A stretch of DNA of 10,041 bases from Hyphomicrobiales bacterium (GTDB taxonomy: Bacteria > Pseudomonadota > Alphaproteobacteria > Rhizobiales > HXMU1428-3): contig JAJFHW010000400.1 in NCBI GenBank assembly GCA_021775385.1, positions 1 through 10,041 on the forward strand, read 5' to 3'. The translations under genes and the position numbers were made by a program. Below the pieces are notes generated by a model. That model worked only from the letters and a program-made list of their open reading frames with translations, ran no database searches and was not told the DNA's origin. Positions 1 through 6,948 of the stretch are shown here, piece after piece; the first letter of the stretch is position 1, and each line of letters opens with the position of its first letter.

Positions 1-1690
1 CAGTTAAAAGGTTTATGATGGTCTTCATTAAACCACCTGTTTTAGAAGACTTCTCTTCCTTGGTCACTTCAGCTACAACAAGCTTACCCTTCTCATCATA
101 TATTTTCGCACCTGAATAATCATCAAGCTGAGAAGATACAAAAAGTCGGCTCTCCTCAGGTTTTTTATCAGCTTCTTTCTTTGAAGAAACACTCTTGTCT
201 TTAGATAGTTTCTTAGGGACAACAACCGCAACTTTTGATTCAGCAGTATCTTGAGCACTCTTCTTCAGTTGAACAGCGTCTTTAACTTTAGAGTTTGTTT
301 TATCAATCACAGGCGTTTCAGCCACCTTAATTGATTGAGCCGCATCATCACCGCCAGGTGTTACACCAGTAGGAATTTCCCATTTTTTAGGCGCTGCTAC
401 GGCCCCTTTGACATTATTGCCGATAGAAGTAACTTTTTCAGAGATCTTATTACCAGCCTCAACAGCAGCCTCAGCGACACTATCAAGCCCACGTTCAATT
501 TTTCCAACAACACTATATTCAGGTGTCACACCAGTAGGAACAGTCCAAATCGGTTTGGCTTTCGCTATCTCTTTGCTAACAGAGTTAGCTTTTGTTTTTA
601 CAGCAGCTGGTGCATCTTTCTCAGTCTCAACAGATTTCTTATCGGCACTTTTTTGTACTTTTTGAGAGTTAGCATTTTCTGCCAATTTTATTTCTTGAGG
701 TTGATGCTTGTTAACTGCCACAACAACTCTGTCTTTCGAAAGACGAGAATTATCTTTCCCACTTCTTGCAACATTATGATCAACGTCTGAAGAATTATCA
801 TCTGAAGATGTGATAATGCTCAAACGAGATTCAACTTTGCTCTCTATCCGGTCTTCTTTTAATAGGGCCCGCTCATCAACAACTTCTGTCATCACTTGCT
901 TTTTAGTCGAAGCAATTTCAATACGTTCTCTAGCAATTGCAATAGGTGCGTAACGGTCACGTCCCTCATCATCGGAAATCCGTGTCTCTTCTTTATCAGT
1001 TGAAACCCGGCTTTGATCTTTTGCTAAAGAAGCAACATCTTTCTCTTTAGTGGTAACTTCTTTTTCAAGAGACTTCACAGGAGTTTCCGAAGCCTCTGGT
1101 TTTTGTGAAACTTTATTTACATCAACTGGAGTAACATCGCTGCCTTTGCTAACAACACTTTCATGAGAAGCAAGAGTTTCTTTTGTTTTCTCGGTTATGC
1201 TCGTGACTTTTGCAACAGAGACATCCTTCTGAATGGAAGTGTCTTTCTGAGTTACCTTAATTTTCTCAGCTACAACACCATCAGATTTAGGTGCATCAAT
1301 CTTTTTAACTTCTTTCACAGAAGGTGATTTCAAGATTTTAGCATCAGCTATTTTAATACGTTTGGAAAACTCTTCATTCGCCGCCCGAGCCAATTCATCA
1401 GCCTTAGCCAATGTCTGGTCTATTGACGTCTGGTTCTGGTCTATTTGTGTCTTGCTTAATACAGCCGGGTCCTGCTTAACCTGCTCTAGTTGAGCATTAA
1501 CAGTCTTATCCTTAGCTTTTACAGCTGTGCCAATTTCCGTTTGAGATTGAACTAGTTTTGTCTTATCTGGGCTAGTTTGAGCCAATTGACGGGCCATCGT
1601 ATTTTTTTGCCAGGCATTAACCACAAACCCTGCCCACAAAAATGTAACAAAAATAGCCAAAACCGTCGATAATAACCGAACGACACTCAT
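1..1690 (-). CDS. Membrane-anchored Lys/Ser/Glu-rich protein of unknown function, C-terminus cut by window edge
   Basis: I do not recognise this protein. The frame is open from an ATG at 1690 to the window edge, giving 563 residues with no stop. AAAGG lies about 8 bases upstream of the ATG. Residues 4-27 form one hydrophobic segment (VRLLSTVLAIFVTFLWAGFV), suggesting a signal anchor. Everything after it is hydrophilic, dominated by Lys, Ser, Val, Asp, Glu and Thr, with no cysteine seen, and probably extended or coiled in the periplasm. Two copies of W-x-[VI]-PTGVTP sit at residues 382-390 and 437-445, separated by a helix-like Ala/Val/Glu/Lys segment. The last visible part (SSQLDDYSGAKIYDEKGKLV) looks more ordered and may begin a folded domain. 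A peptidoglycan-binding (for example LysM-type) or other envelope protein is possible because such proteins often have long charged linkers, but no such domain is visible. The gene is divergent from the LOG-family gene. Certainty is high that it is coding and low on role. Confidence 0.85.
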   Translation of the reverse strand, partial: MSVVRLLSTVLAIFVTFLWAGFVVNAWQKNTMARQLAQTSPDKTKLVQSQTEIGTAVKAKDKTVNAQLEQVKQDPAVLSKTQIDQNQTSIDQTLAKADELARAANEEFSKRIKIADAKILKSPSVKEVKKIDAPKSDGVVAEKIKVTQKDTSIQKDVSVAKVTSITEKTKETLASHESVVSKGSDVTPVDVNKVSQKPEASETPVKSLEKEVTTKEKDVASLAKDQSRVSTDKEETRISDDEGRDRYAPIAIARERIEIASTKKQVMTEVVDERALLKEDRIESKVESRLSIITSSDDNSSDVDHNVARSGKDNSRLSKDRVVVAVNKHQPQEIKLAENANSQKVQKSADKKSVETEKDAPAAVKTKANSVSKEIAKAKPIWTVPTGVTPEYSVVGKIERGLDSVAEAAVEAGNKISEKVTSIGNNVKGAVAAPKKWEIPTGVTPGGDDAAQSIKVAETPVIDKTNSKVKDAVQLKKSAQDTAESKVAVVVPKKLSKDKSVSSKKEADKKPEESRLFVSSQLDDYSGAKIYDEKGKLVVAEVTKEEKSSKTGGLMKTIINLLT

Positions 1691-1752
1691 AACTAGTACC
1701 TTTCAAACTCAATACTGTGAAACCACTTAATAAAAAATGTAGTCACCCTCAT

Positions 1753-1779
1753 TTTATACAATTTAACGGGGCTTTCCAA
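1753..1779 (-). promoter_or_regulatory. Possible sigma-70 promoter for the membrane-anchored protein gene
   Basis: On the minus strand TTGGAA (1774-1779) is followed after 15 bases by TATAAA (1753-1758). Transcription would begin near 1745, about 55 bases before the ATG at 1690. The spacer is short of the usual 16-18, and the region is AT-rich, so chance matches are likely. Confidence 0.25.
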
Positions 1780-1890
1780 CAACATAAAAACAACACTTGA
1801 AACATAAAATAATTCAAGAGAATCAGGCCACTATGTAAAAGTGTTGCATCTAGAAGACATATATAGTTGCGACAGATATAGTTCAGCAAC

Positions 1891-1918
1891 GGCTTAAAAG
1901 CAAGTTTTAGCCCTTTTT
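1891..1918 (+). terminator. Rho-independent-type terminator hairpin upstream of the LOG-family gene
   Basis: On the plus strand, GGCT then AAAA (1891-1894, 1896-1899) pair with TTTT then AGCC (1905-1912), leaving a one-base T bulge and a GCAAG loop. The stem has eight pairs and is followed by C and five T (1914-1918). On the minus strand there is no T-run, so it should act on plus-strand transcripts. No plus-strand gene lies upstream in the window, so it would end either a small RNA or the leader of the LOG-family gene. Upstream, GTTGC (1866-1870) pairs with GCAAC (1886-1890) immediately next to it, and CAACACTT (1791-1798) is complementary to AAGTGTTG (1839-1846). Confidence 0.55.
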
Positions 1919-2021
1919 CGTTTCTGCAAAGTGTCTTAAGAAACAAATAATTTCATCAAACTGTAAGATGAAAAACTCAATAAAACTCAAAATTAATATA
2001 AAGGTCATTGCAATCAAAATT

Positions 2022-2642
2022 ATGACAAAAAAGATAGAAGCCCCCGAAACAAGCTCCCAATCACACTCAAAATCGATAAAATCAATCTGTGTTTTTTGTG
2101 GATCAGGAGAAGGCCTTAATCCAGAATTTAAAATTGCAACCCAAACCCTTGGGCATATTTTTGCTCAAAACAATATCGAATTAATCTACGGCGGCGGTGA
2201 TACAGGGCTAATGGGCACTATTTCTAACGCCGTCAAAGAAAAAGGCGGCAAATCCACCGGCATAATCCCAAAATTCCTCCTAAAATATCAAAATGAAAAT
2301 TCTGAGACAACCGGCCTAATCGTCACAAAGGACATGCATACAAGAAAAGCTAAGATGTACGAGCTAGCCGATGCATTCATCGCTTTACCAGGCGGCATCG
2401 GAACTTTAGAAGAATTGGTTGAAACCATGACATGGGCACAGTTGGGCACTCACCAAAAGCCTATAGCCCTTCTAAACACCTCAAATTTCTGGGAACCGTT
2501 TCTATCTCTCATAGAGCATATGAAAAGTGAAAACTTTATCAGGTCTGGCCTCGAAGTTAATTTTCAAGTTGTCGAACAACCAGAACTAATCATCAATGAA
2601 TTGATTTTACAAAAAAGCGCACTTATAAAAGACAACTCATAA
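2022..2642 (+). CDS. LOG-family (TIGR00730) protein, putative nucleoside 5'-monophosphate phosphoribohydrolase
   Basis: This is a LOG/YvdD-type Rossmann-fold enzyme. Characterised members hydrolyse N6-modified AMP (cytokinin riboside 5'-monophosphate) to release the free base, and some accept AMP. The signature motifs are present: SICVFCGSGEG near the N-terminus, GGGDTGLMG for phosphate binding, MHTRK with the conserved Arg, and PGGIGTLEE with the catalytic Glu. From the ATG at 2022 it is 206 residues, normal for the family. The frame also opens at ATG 1968, but those 18 extra residues are Lys/Ile-rich and look like translated AT-rich DNA. Neither start has a well-placed ribosome site: AAGG at 2001-2004 is 17 bases from 2022. 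The Ser-rich stretch before SICVFCGS is slightly long. The gene converges on cimA, with two bases between the stops. The substrate in this organism cannot be read from the sequence. Confidence 0.9.
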   Translation: MTKKIEAPETSSQSHSKSIKSICVFCGSGEGLNPEFKIATQTLGHIFAQNNIELIYGGGDTGLMGTISNAVKEKGGKSTGIIPKFLLKYQNENSETTGLIVTKDMHTRKAKMYELADAFIALPGGIGTLEELVETMTWAQLGTHQKPIALLNTSNFWEPFLSLIEHMKSENFIRSGLEVNFQVVEQPELIINELILQKSALIKDNS

Positions 2643-2644
2643 TT

Positions 2645-4252
2645 TCAAGAAATCACGGCGCCATCACGTAACAATTTATAATTGATAGAATCTACCAACG
2701 CCTCAAACGAGGCATCAACAATATTGGTCGAGACACCGACTGTATGCCAGCGCTTACCTTCACTATCTGCACTTTCAATAAGCACACGAGTGATCGCATC
2801 TGTGCCACCAGTTAAAATCCGCACCTTATAATCAACAAGCTGCAAATCAGTGATAAACGGCTGATAAGGTCCAAGGTCTTTTCGAAGAGCCTGATCAAGA
2901 GCATGAACCGGACCATTTCCTTCACCTACATGTGCATGGGTCTTATCATTAACTGTCACCTTCACCATTGCTTCAGAAACTGTGATGATCTCACCGCTGG
3001 AATTATACCGCCGTTCGACCATAACTCTAAAACTATCAACAGAGAAAAATCGAGGCACTTCCCCCAGATGCCGGCGAGCTAAAAGCTCAAATGATGCATC
3101 TGCCCCATCATAAACATACCCAACACTAGAGCGCGCCTTCACATCTTTTAGTAACTCATCAACACGAACATCGTCATGATCAACAAGAATATCCAATCGC
3201 TCAAGTTCAGCTAAAATATTTGATTTTCCAGCTTGGCCTGAAACTAATAATTTCCGAGTATTTCCAACAAGCTCAGGTTCAACGTGCTCGTAAGTCGAAG
3301 GGTCTTTCGTAACAGCAGAAACATGAATTCCGCCTTTATGAGCAAAAGCTGAACTCCCAACATAAGGTTGCGAATGATCAGGTGCCCGGTTTAAAACCTC
3401 ATCAAGTAAACGAGATGCATGTGTAATGGTGCGCAATTGCTGGGCTGTAATCCCAGTTTCAAAATGATTTGCAAAATCTGGTTTCAATAAAAGAGTTGGA
3501 ATGATCGAAGTCAAGTTCGCATTACCGCATCGCTCGCCCAAACCATTGAGTGTGCCTTGCACTTGGCGGGCGCCAGCTTGTATAGCTGCCAAAGAATTAG
3601 CAACTGCATTTCCTGTATCATTGTGCGCGTGAATGCCAATATAGTCACCAGGTATAACTTTGGTAACAGCTCCGACAATTTCCAACACTTCATGAGGCAA
3701 AGTTCCCCCATTCGTGTCACATAAAACAACCCAGCGTGCGCCAGCTTCATATGCAGTCTTCACACAAGAAAGTGCATATTCAGGATTTGATTTGTAGCCA
3801 TCAAAAAAATGCTCGCAATCAATTAAAGCTTCACGCGCACTTTCACTAACGGCTTTAACACTGTCTGTAATTGTCGATAAGTTCTCTTCATTTGTAACAC
3901 CAAGAGCCACCCGCACATGATAGTCCCATGATTTGGCAACAAGACAAATCGCATCAACTTTCGCATCAAGAATAGCATTAAACCCGGCATCATTTGAAAT
4001 CGAACGTCCCACTCGCTTGGTCATTCCAAAGGCAGTATTTTTAGCTGTTTTAAAATCACGCGGCGTTTCAAAGTAACCACTGTCAGTCGGGTTAGCTCCT
4101 GGATAGCCGCCCTCAATATAATCAAGCCCTAAACTATCCAAAGCTTCAGCAATTAAAATTTTATCTTCAAGAGAAAATTCAACTCCTTGCGTCTGAGCCC
4201 CATCTCGCAAGGTAGTATCAAACAAATAAATTCTCTCACGTGTTTCAGCCAC
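2645..4252 (-). CDS. cimA: (R)-citramalate synthase (isoleucine biosynthesis, pyruvate route)
   Basis: CimA condenses pyruvate and acetyl-CoA to (R)-citramalate, giving 2-oxobutyrate for isoleucine without threonine deaminase. The N-terminal half is an HMG-lyase/LeuA TIM barrel with FDTTLRDGAQ (residues 11-20), the metal-binding HAHND (208-212) and GLGERCGN (237-244). HKGGIHVSAV follows the barrel. The last 135 or so residues match the LeuA-type allosteric dimerisation domain, where isoleucine is expected to inhibit. ERIYLFDTTLRDGAQTQGVEFS matches the citramalate synthase family (TIGR00977) better than plain isopropylmalate synthase. I place the start at GTG 4252 (535 residues): AGGG lies 8 bases upstream and the N-terminus becomes MAETRERIYLFD, as in relatives. 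The frame extends to a TTG at 4273 after an in-frame TAG, but those seven residues are unlike the family. The 3' end meets the LOG-family gene tail to tail. Confidence 0.92.
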   Translation of the reverse strand: MAETRERIYLFDTTLRDGAQTQGVEFSLEDKILIAEALDSLGLDYIEGGYPGANPTDSGYFETPRDFKTAKNTAFGMTKRVGRSISNDAGFNAILDAKVDAICLVAKSWDYHVRVALGVTNEENLSTITDSVKAVSESAREALIDCEHFFDGYKSNPEYALSCVKTAYEAGARWVVLCDTNGGTLPHEVLEIVGAVTKVIPGDYIGIHAHNDTGNAVANSLAAIQAGARQVQGTLNGLGERCGNANLTSIIPTLLLKPDFANHFETGITAQQLRTITHASRLLDEVLNRAPDHSQPYVGSSAFAHKGGIHVSAVTKDPSTYEHVEPELVGNTRKLLVSGQAGKSNILAELERLDILVDHDDVRVDELLKDVKARSSVGYVYDGADASFELLARRHLGEVPRFFSVDSFRVMVERRYNSSGEIITVSEAMVKVTVNDKTHAHVGEGNGPVHALDQALRKDLGPYQPFITDLQLVDYKVRILTGGTDAITRVLIESADSEGKRWHTVGVSTNIVDASFEALVDSINYKLLRDGAVIS

Positions 4253-4449
4253 AGCCAAATCCCTAACCCTCAATAACTATAACAAGCAAGCCATATCCAT
4301 AAGGAGCTAAAAGCCCCAATGCAAGCCATTCCTGCTAAATGTCTGGAAAACAGGTTAATAGAGAGAAAATCTCGATATTTAGTATTGACTGACAAAAATC
4401 TCTGAAACTATGAGATAACTAACAAGAAAAAAATACACCCCTCAACATA
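4253..4449. other. cimA leader and spacer, no gene seen
   Basis: This AT-rich stretch lies upstream of cimA. It holds a small hairpin at 4303-4317 (GGAGCT/AGCCCC with one mismatch, loop AAA). I see no convincing promoter with correct spacing, although a cimA promoter must lie here or within the mosaic element. A minus-strand 19-codon frame at 4270-4329 was considered as a leader peptide and not accepted. Confidence 0.4.
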
Positions 4450-4667
4450 CGAAAAAGGAGTGACACCCCTTCAGCGTCAGGACATGACAGCTTTGCTGCC
4501 CGGAGCGCACAAGATTAGCCTGAACAGAAAGTAGCGAGTACGGTTAAGCTGATCGTAAAAAAGCACCTCCTCTCGGAGACACAAACACCTGCACAGTTGC
4601 TCGCTAGCAATTGAAATGCAACAAAAAGCACTTGGAATAACCGTGAGAGAAAACAACAAACCTCCCT
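4450..4667. repeat. Mosaic palindromic intergenic element, copy 1
   Basis: This is the first of two related non-coding blocks lying head to tail. Four segments are shared in the same order with copy 2: CGAAAAAGGAG (4450-4460); GGACATGACAGC-TTT-GCTGCCCGG (4480-4503); CCTCTCGGAG (4569-4578), identical in both; and CGTGAGAGAAAA (4642-4653), identical in both, followed by a C-rich tail. Between shared segments the sequence differs, and copy 1 carries about 55 extra bases after the second block. Likely stems are TGAC/GTCA (4461-4479), GACAGC/GCTGCC (4485-4499), CTCTC/GAGAG (4570-4574 with 4645-4649) and TTGCT/AGCAA (4597-4610). The arrangement resembles intergenic mosaic elements known from rhizobia, but I cannot assign it to a named family. 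Confidence 0.6.
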
Positions 4668-4670
4668 ATC

Positions 4671-4800
4671 CGAAGAAGGAGCTCAGTCCTTTTCGGGCTG
4701 AGGGACATGGCAGCAGAGCTGCCCGGTGCTTAGCGCCGCCTCTCGGAGTGCCTGCCGCTTCAGCGGCAGAATAGCGCGTGAGAGAAAAAACTTCCCCCCA
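4671..4800. repeat. Mosaic palindromic intergenic element, copy 2, abutting the cysS stop codon
   Basis: This is the shorter copy. It holds CGAAGAAGGAG (4671-4681), a hairpin CTCAGTCC/GGGCTGAG with loop TTTTC (4682-4702), GGACAT then the perfect hairpin GGCAGC-AGA-GCTGCC (4709-4723), CCTCTCGGAG (4739-4748), the perfect hairpin CTGCCGC-TTCA-GCGGCAG (4752-4769), and CGTGAGAGAAAA (4777-4788) with a C-rich end. CTCTC (4740-4744) can pair with GAGAG (4780-4784) to close the last hairpin. The block ends within three bases of the cysS stop codon, so it lies in the 3' region of any cysS transcript. Neither hairpin is followed by a clean T-run, so a simple terminator role is not clear. Confidence 0.6.
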
Positions 4801-4801
4801 C

Positions 4802-6196
4802 TTAACTCTTCACTTCCCAGTCCGTAAAGCCATCTCCGTCCATAAGAACAATATTTTTAGATACCAATTCATCACGCAACCGGTCAGCCTCAGCCCAGTC
4901 TTTATTCTCACGTGCTTCAAGGCGCGCTGCTATCAAAGCCTCAACTTCTTGCTCACTAATCTCAAGTTTTGGTGCGCGTAGCTCAGCCCATTCCTCAACA
5001 GTATGAGTTAAAAGCCCCATTAAGTTTGCTGAAGCTTTCAGTGCTACTGGATTATCTTTCAATTGATGCAAAATTGAAATCGCTTTAGGTGTATTCAAAT
5101 CATCCGCTAGTGCAGAAAATAGTCCCTCATCAAGAAGTTCTGTTGAAATCTCATCCTCACTTGCTTCACCTTCAGGCAAAACACCATACCACCCATCAAG
5201 GGTTTTTTGAGCAGCTGTTAGATTAGCTTCTGTCCAGTTAATGGGTTGACGGTAATGGGTCATCAACATCGCAAGACGAGCAACTTCACCAGGCCATTTT
5301 TTCAAAACCTCATTCACAGTGATGAAATTGCCAAGGCTCTTGGACATCTTCTCACCTTCAACTTGTAAATAGCCATTGTGCATCCAGATGTTGGCCATTT
5401 TATCAGTTCCATGAGCACAGCAACTTTGAGCGATTTCATTTTCATGATGAGGAAAAACCAAATCTATACCACCACCATGAATGTCAAACACTTCACCAAG
5501 ATGCGCCTTTGCCATAGCTGAACACTCAATATGCCAGCCAGGGCGACCACGCCCATTTTTAGATGCACCGCCACCTTGCCAAGGACTATCCCACCCAGGC
5601 TCTTCATCAAGAGAAGGTTTCCAAAGCACAAAATCCATAGGGTCTTTTTTATAAGGCGCAACTTCAACACGGGCCCCTGCCTGCATTTCATCAACAGAAC
5701 GGTTTGAAAGCCCTCCATATCCCTTCATAGCTGGGACATGGAAAAGCACATGGCCCTCAGCTTCATAAGCAAAGCCTTTTTCAATCAACACAGTGATAAG
5801 CGCCTGCATCTCAGCAATATGCTCTGTGGCACGAGGCTGCACATCGGGCTGATGACAATGAAGTGCCGTCATATCAGCTTGAAACTGTTCATTGGTGCGC
5901 TCTGTTAATTCGCGAATATCAATACCCTCGTCGCTAGCCCGGGCATTAATTTTGTCATCCACATCAGTGATGTTACGTACATACGTCACATGGGTTTCAC
6001 CATAAACATGGCGAAGAACGCGATTTAAAACATCAAACACAATAACCGGACGAGCATTACCGATATGCGCATAATCATAAACGGTCGGACCACATACATA
6101 GAGCCCAACAACAGGTTTCCCATCTTCAGGAGAAGTGTGAAGAGGCTCTAGAACCTGTTTTTGTTTAGATAGTGTATTGTAAAGCGTAATGGTCAC
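4802..6196 (-). CDS. cysS: Cysteinyl-tRNA synthetase
   Basis: CysS is the class I synthetase that charges tRNA-Cys with cysteine in the cytoplasm, using ATP. The protein is complete at 464 residues (E. coli enzyme 461). It shows YVCGPTVYD with zinc ligand Cys35, the HIGN form of the HIGH motif (44-47), WHIECSAM with Cys225, HHENE with His250 and Glu254 completing the zinc site, and KMSKSLGNF (283-287 is KMSKS). A Gly-rich insertion just before WHIECS (about 206-219) is typical of alphaproteobacterial members. The C-terminal helical part, with [11 protein letters not shown], is the usual anticodon-binding end. The start is GTG at 6196, with GGAG seven bases upstream. A good promoter lies about 50 bases upstream and the stop codon abuts mosaic element copy 2. 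The gene has the same orientation as the tetR-type gene, but with 179 bases and its own promoter between them. Confidence 0.97.
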   Translation of the reverse strand: MTITLYNTLSKQKQVLEPLHTSPEDGKPVVGLYVCGPTVYDYAHIGNARPVIVFDVLNRVLRHVYGETHVTYVRNITDVDDKINARASDEGIDIRELTERTNEQFQADMTALHCHQPDVQPRATEHIAEMQALITVLIEKGFAYEAEGHVLFHVPAMKGYGGLSNRSVDEMQAGARVEVAPYKKDPMDFVLWKPSLDEEPGWDSPWQGGGASKNGRGRPGWHIECSAMAKAHLGEVFDIHGGGIDLVFPHHENEIAQSCCAHGTDKMANIWMHNGYLQVEGEKMSKSLGNFITVNEVLKKWPGEVARLAMLMTHYRQPINWTEANLTAAQKTLDGWYGVLPEGEASEDEISTELLDEGLFSALADDLNTPKAISILHQLKDNPVALKASANLMGLLTHTVEEWAELRAPKLEISEQEVEALIAARLEARENKDWAEADRLRDELVSKNIVLMDGDGFTDWEVKS

Positions 6197-6228
6197 ACCA
6201 GAACTCCGTTATAAAAATATGTAATTTG

Positions 6229-6267
6229 ATTGCCACTTTAGATTGTCACTATAAATTGCCAATATTG
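6229..6267. repeat. Short 13-bp tandem repeat over the cysS -10 region
   Basis: Three adjacent 13-base units are read on the plus strand: ATTGCCACTTTAG, ATTGTCACTATAA and ATTGCCAATATTG. The first two agree at 10 of 13 positions, the third mainly in its first seven bases. They overlap the predicted -10 box and start site of cysS, so they could be binding sites for a regulator, or chance in AT-rich DNA. Confidence 0.35.
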
Positions 6268-6276
6268 AGAAGCCAA
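6248..6276 (-). promoter_or_regulatory. Predicted sigma-70 promoter of cysS
   Basis: On the minus strand TTGGCT (6271-6276) and TATAGT (6248-6253) are separated by exactly 17 bases. Transcription would begin near 6241, giving a leader of about 45 bases that contains the GGAG ribosome site of cysS. The -10 lies within a short tandem repeat (6229-6267). The match is by eye, not scored. Confidence 0.45.
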
Positions 6277-6375
6277 GCAGCTCAAAGCCTAAACCTCACC
6301 TAAATGATACGCCTAGGTGCAGGACCTATCTATATAACAAAGTTCAAAAGAAAGTGGTGAATAAAATGAAACTAA

Positions 6376-6948
6376 TTAAAATGCTTTCAAAGCAGAAATA
6401 AGCAAAGCTTTCGCATCTAATACCCTTTGCATTTCCCCAGTTGCTCGGCCAATCATTAATGAACCTTGCATAGAAGATAAAATCCAACCGGAAAGCATCC
6501 TTGTATCAGCATCAGGGTTAACAAGAGTTGCGTCTTGTAATTTTTTGATGATCGATAAAACCCAAGCTAACTGATCTGCAAAAAAACCATCAACTTCGTG
6601 CTGCACAGCTTCAGGTAATACTGGATATTCCCCTGCCAACGAACCACAAAGGCAAATCTTTTGAGGTTCTTCTTCAAATATCAGGTAAGCATGGAAATAA
6701 TCATCAAGCAGTCCCCAGTAATCGGCACTTCTAGATTTCTCAGATGCCGCAATAACTTCTTGTACCTCTGCACGATATCGATGAACCACAGCCCGGGCTA
6801 AATCCCCTTTTGAGGGGAAATAATAGTGAATACTCGCTTTGCGAATTCCAACTTCATCCGAAATATCTTGATAGCTGATGGCACTATAGCCACGCGATTG
6901 TAATAATCCCATAGCGCTATCAAGTATGCGGTCTTGCGTTCCACTCAT
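6376..6948 (-). CDS. TetR/AcrR-family transcriptional regulator
   Basis: This is a 190-residue one-component repressor of the TetR type. The N-terminal DNA-binding domain is clear: residues 5-52, with the helix-turn-helix around YQDISDEVGIRKASIHYYFPSKGDL (26-50), where HYYFPSKGDL is the family hallmark. The C-terminal ligand domain is helical and contains CLCGSLAGEYPVLPEAV (99-115), a pattern seen in one large TetR subgroup; it does not reveal the ligand. The ATG at 6948 is the natural start. AAGGG lies 13 bases upstream, a rather long spacing. The gene is divergent from the DUF2865 gene across about 425 bases, and the same way round as cysS. TetR proteins often control a divergent neighbour and themselves, but the DUF2865 neighbour is not an obvious efflux or enzyme target, so the regulated gene is unknown. 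Confidence 0.92.
   Translation of the reverse strand: MSGTQDRILDSAMGLLQSRGYSAISYQDISDEVGIRKASIHYYFPSKGDLARAVVHRYRAEVQEVIAASEKSRSADYWGLLDDYFHAYLIFEEEPQKICLCGSLAGEYPVLPEAVQHEVDGFFADQLAWVLSIIKKLQDATLVNPDADTRMLSGWILSSMQGSLMIGRATGEMQRVLDAKALLISALKAF

Noticed and set aside
335..790. Plus-strand open frames at 335-790 and 408-665
   Set aside because: They lie opposite the long minus-strand reading frame, have unlikely composition (rich in Phe, Cys, Arg) and no ribosome site; they are shadows.
1749..1946. Minus-strand 65-codon frame
   Set aside because: It has a Leu/Cys/Phe-rich composition unlike a real protein, and spans the terminator-like hairpin in a divergent intergenic region.
1968..2021. 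Upstream ATG extension of the LOG-family gene
   Set aside because: The added residues are Lys/Ile-rich, as expected of translated AT-rich spacer, and the family normally starts near SICVFCGS. The choice remains uncertain because neither start has a good ribosome site.
4270..4329. Possible 19-codon leader peptide (minus strand) overlapping the cimA upstream region, with Trp-Ile-Trp-Leu codons
   Set aside because: The AGGA before its ATG has no spacing, isoleucine codons are few, and no terminator/antiterminator pair follows before cimA. It may be chance.
4477..4659. Minus-strand 60-codon frame within mosaic element copy 1
   Set aside because: It overlaps the palindromic blocks, the blocks of copy 2 do not keep the frame, and no ribosome site is present.
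6297..6319. Hairpin CACCTA/TAGGTG between the TetR gene and cysS, considered as a terminator for the TetR gene or an operator
   Set aside because: The six-pair stem has an 11-base loop and no T-run on either strand; nothing ties it to a function.
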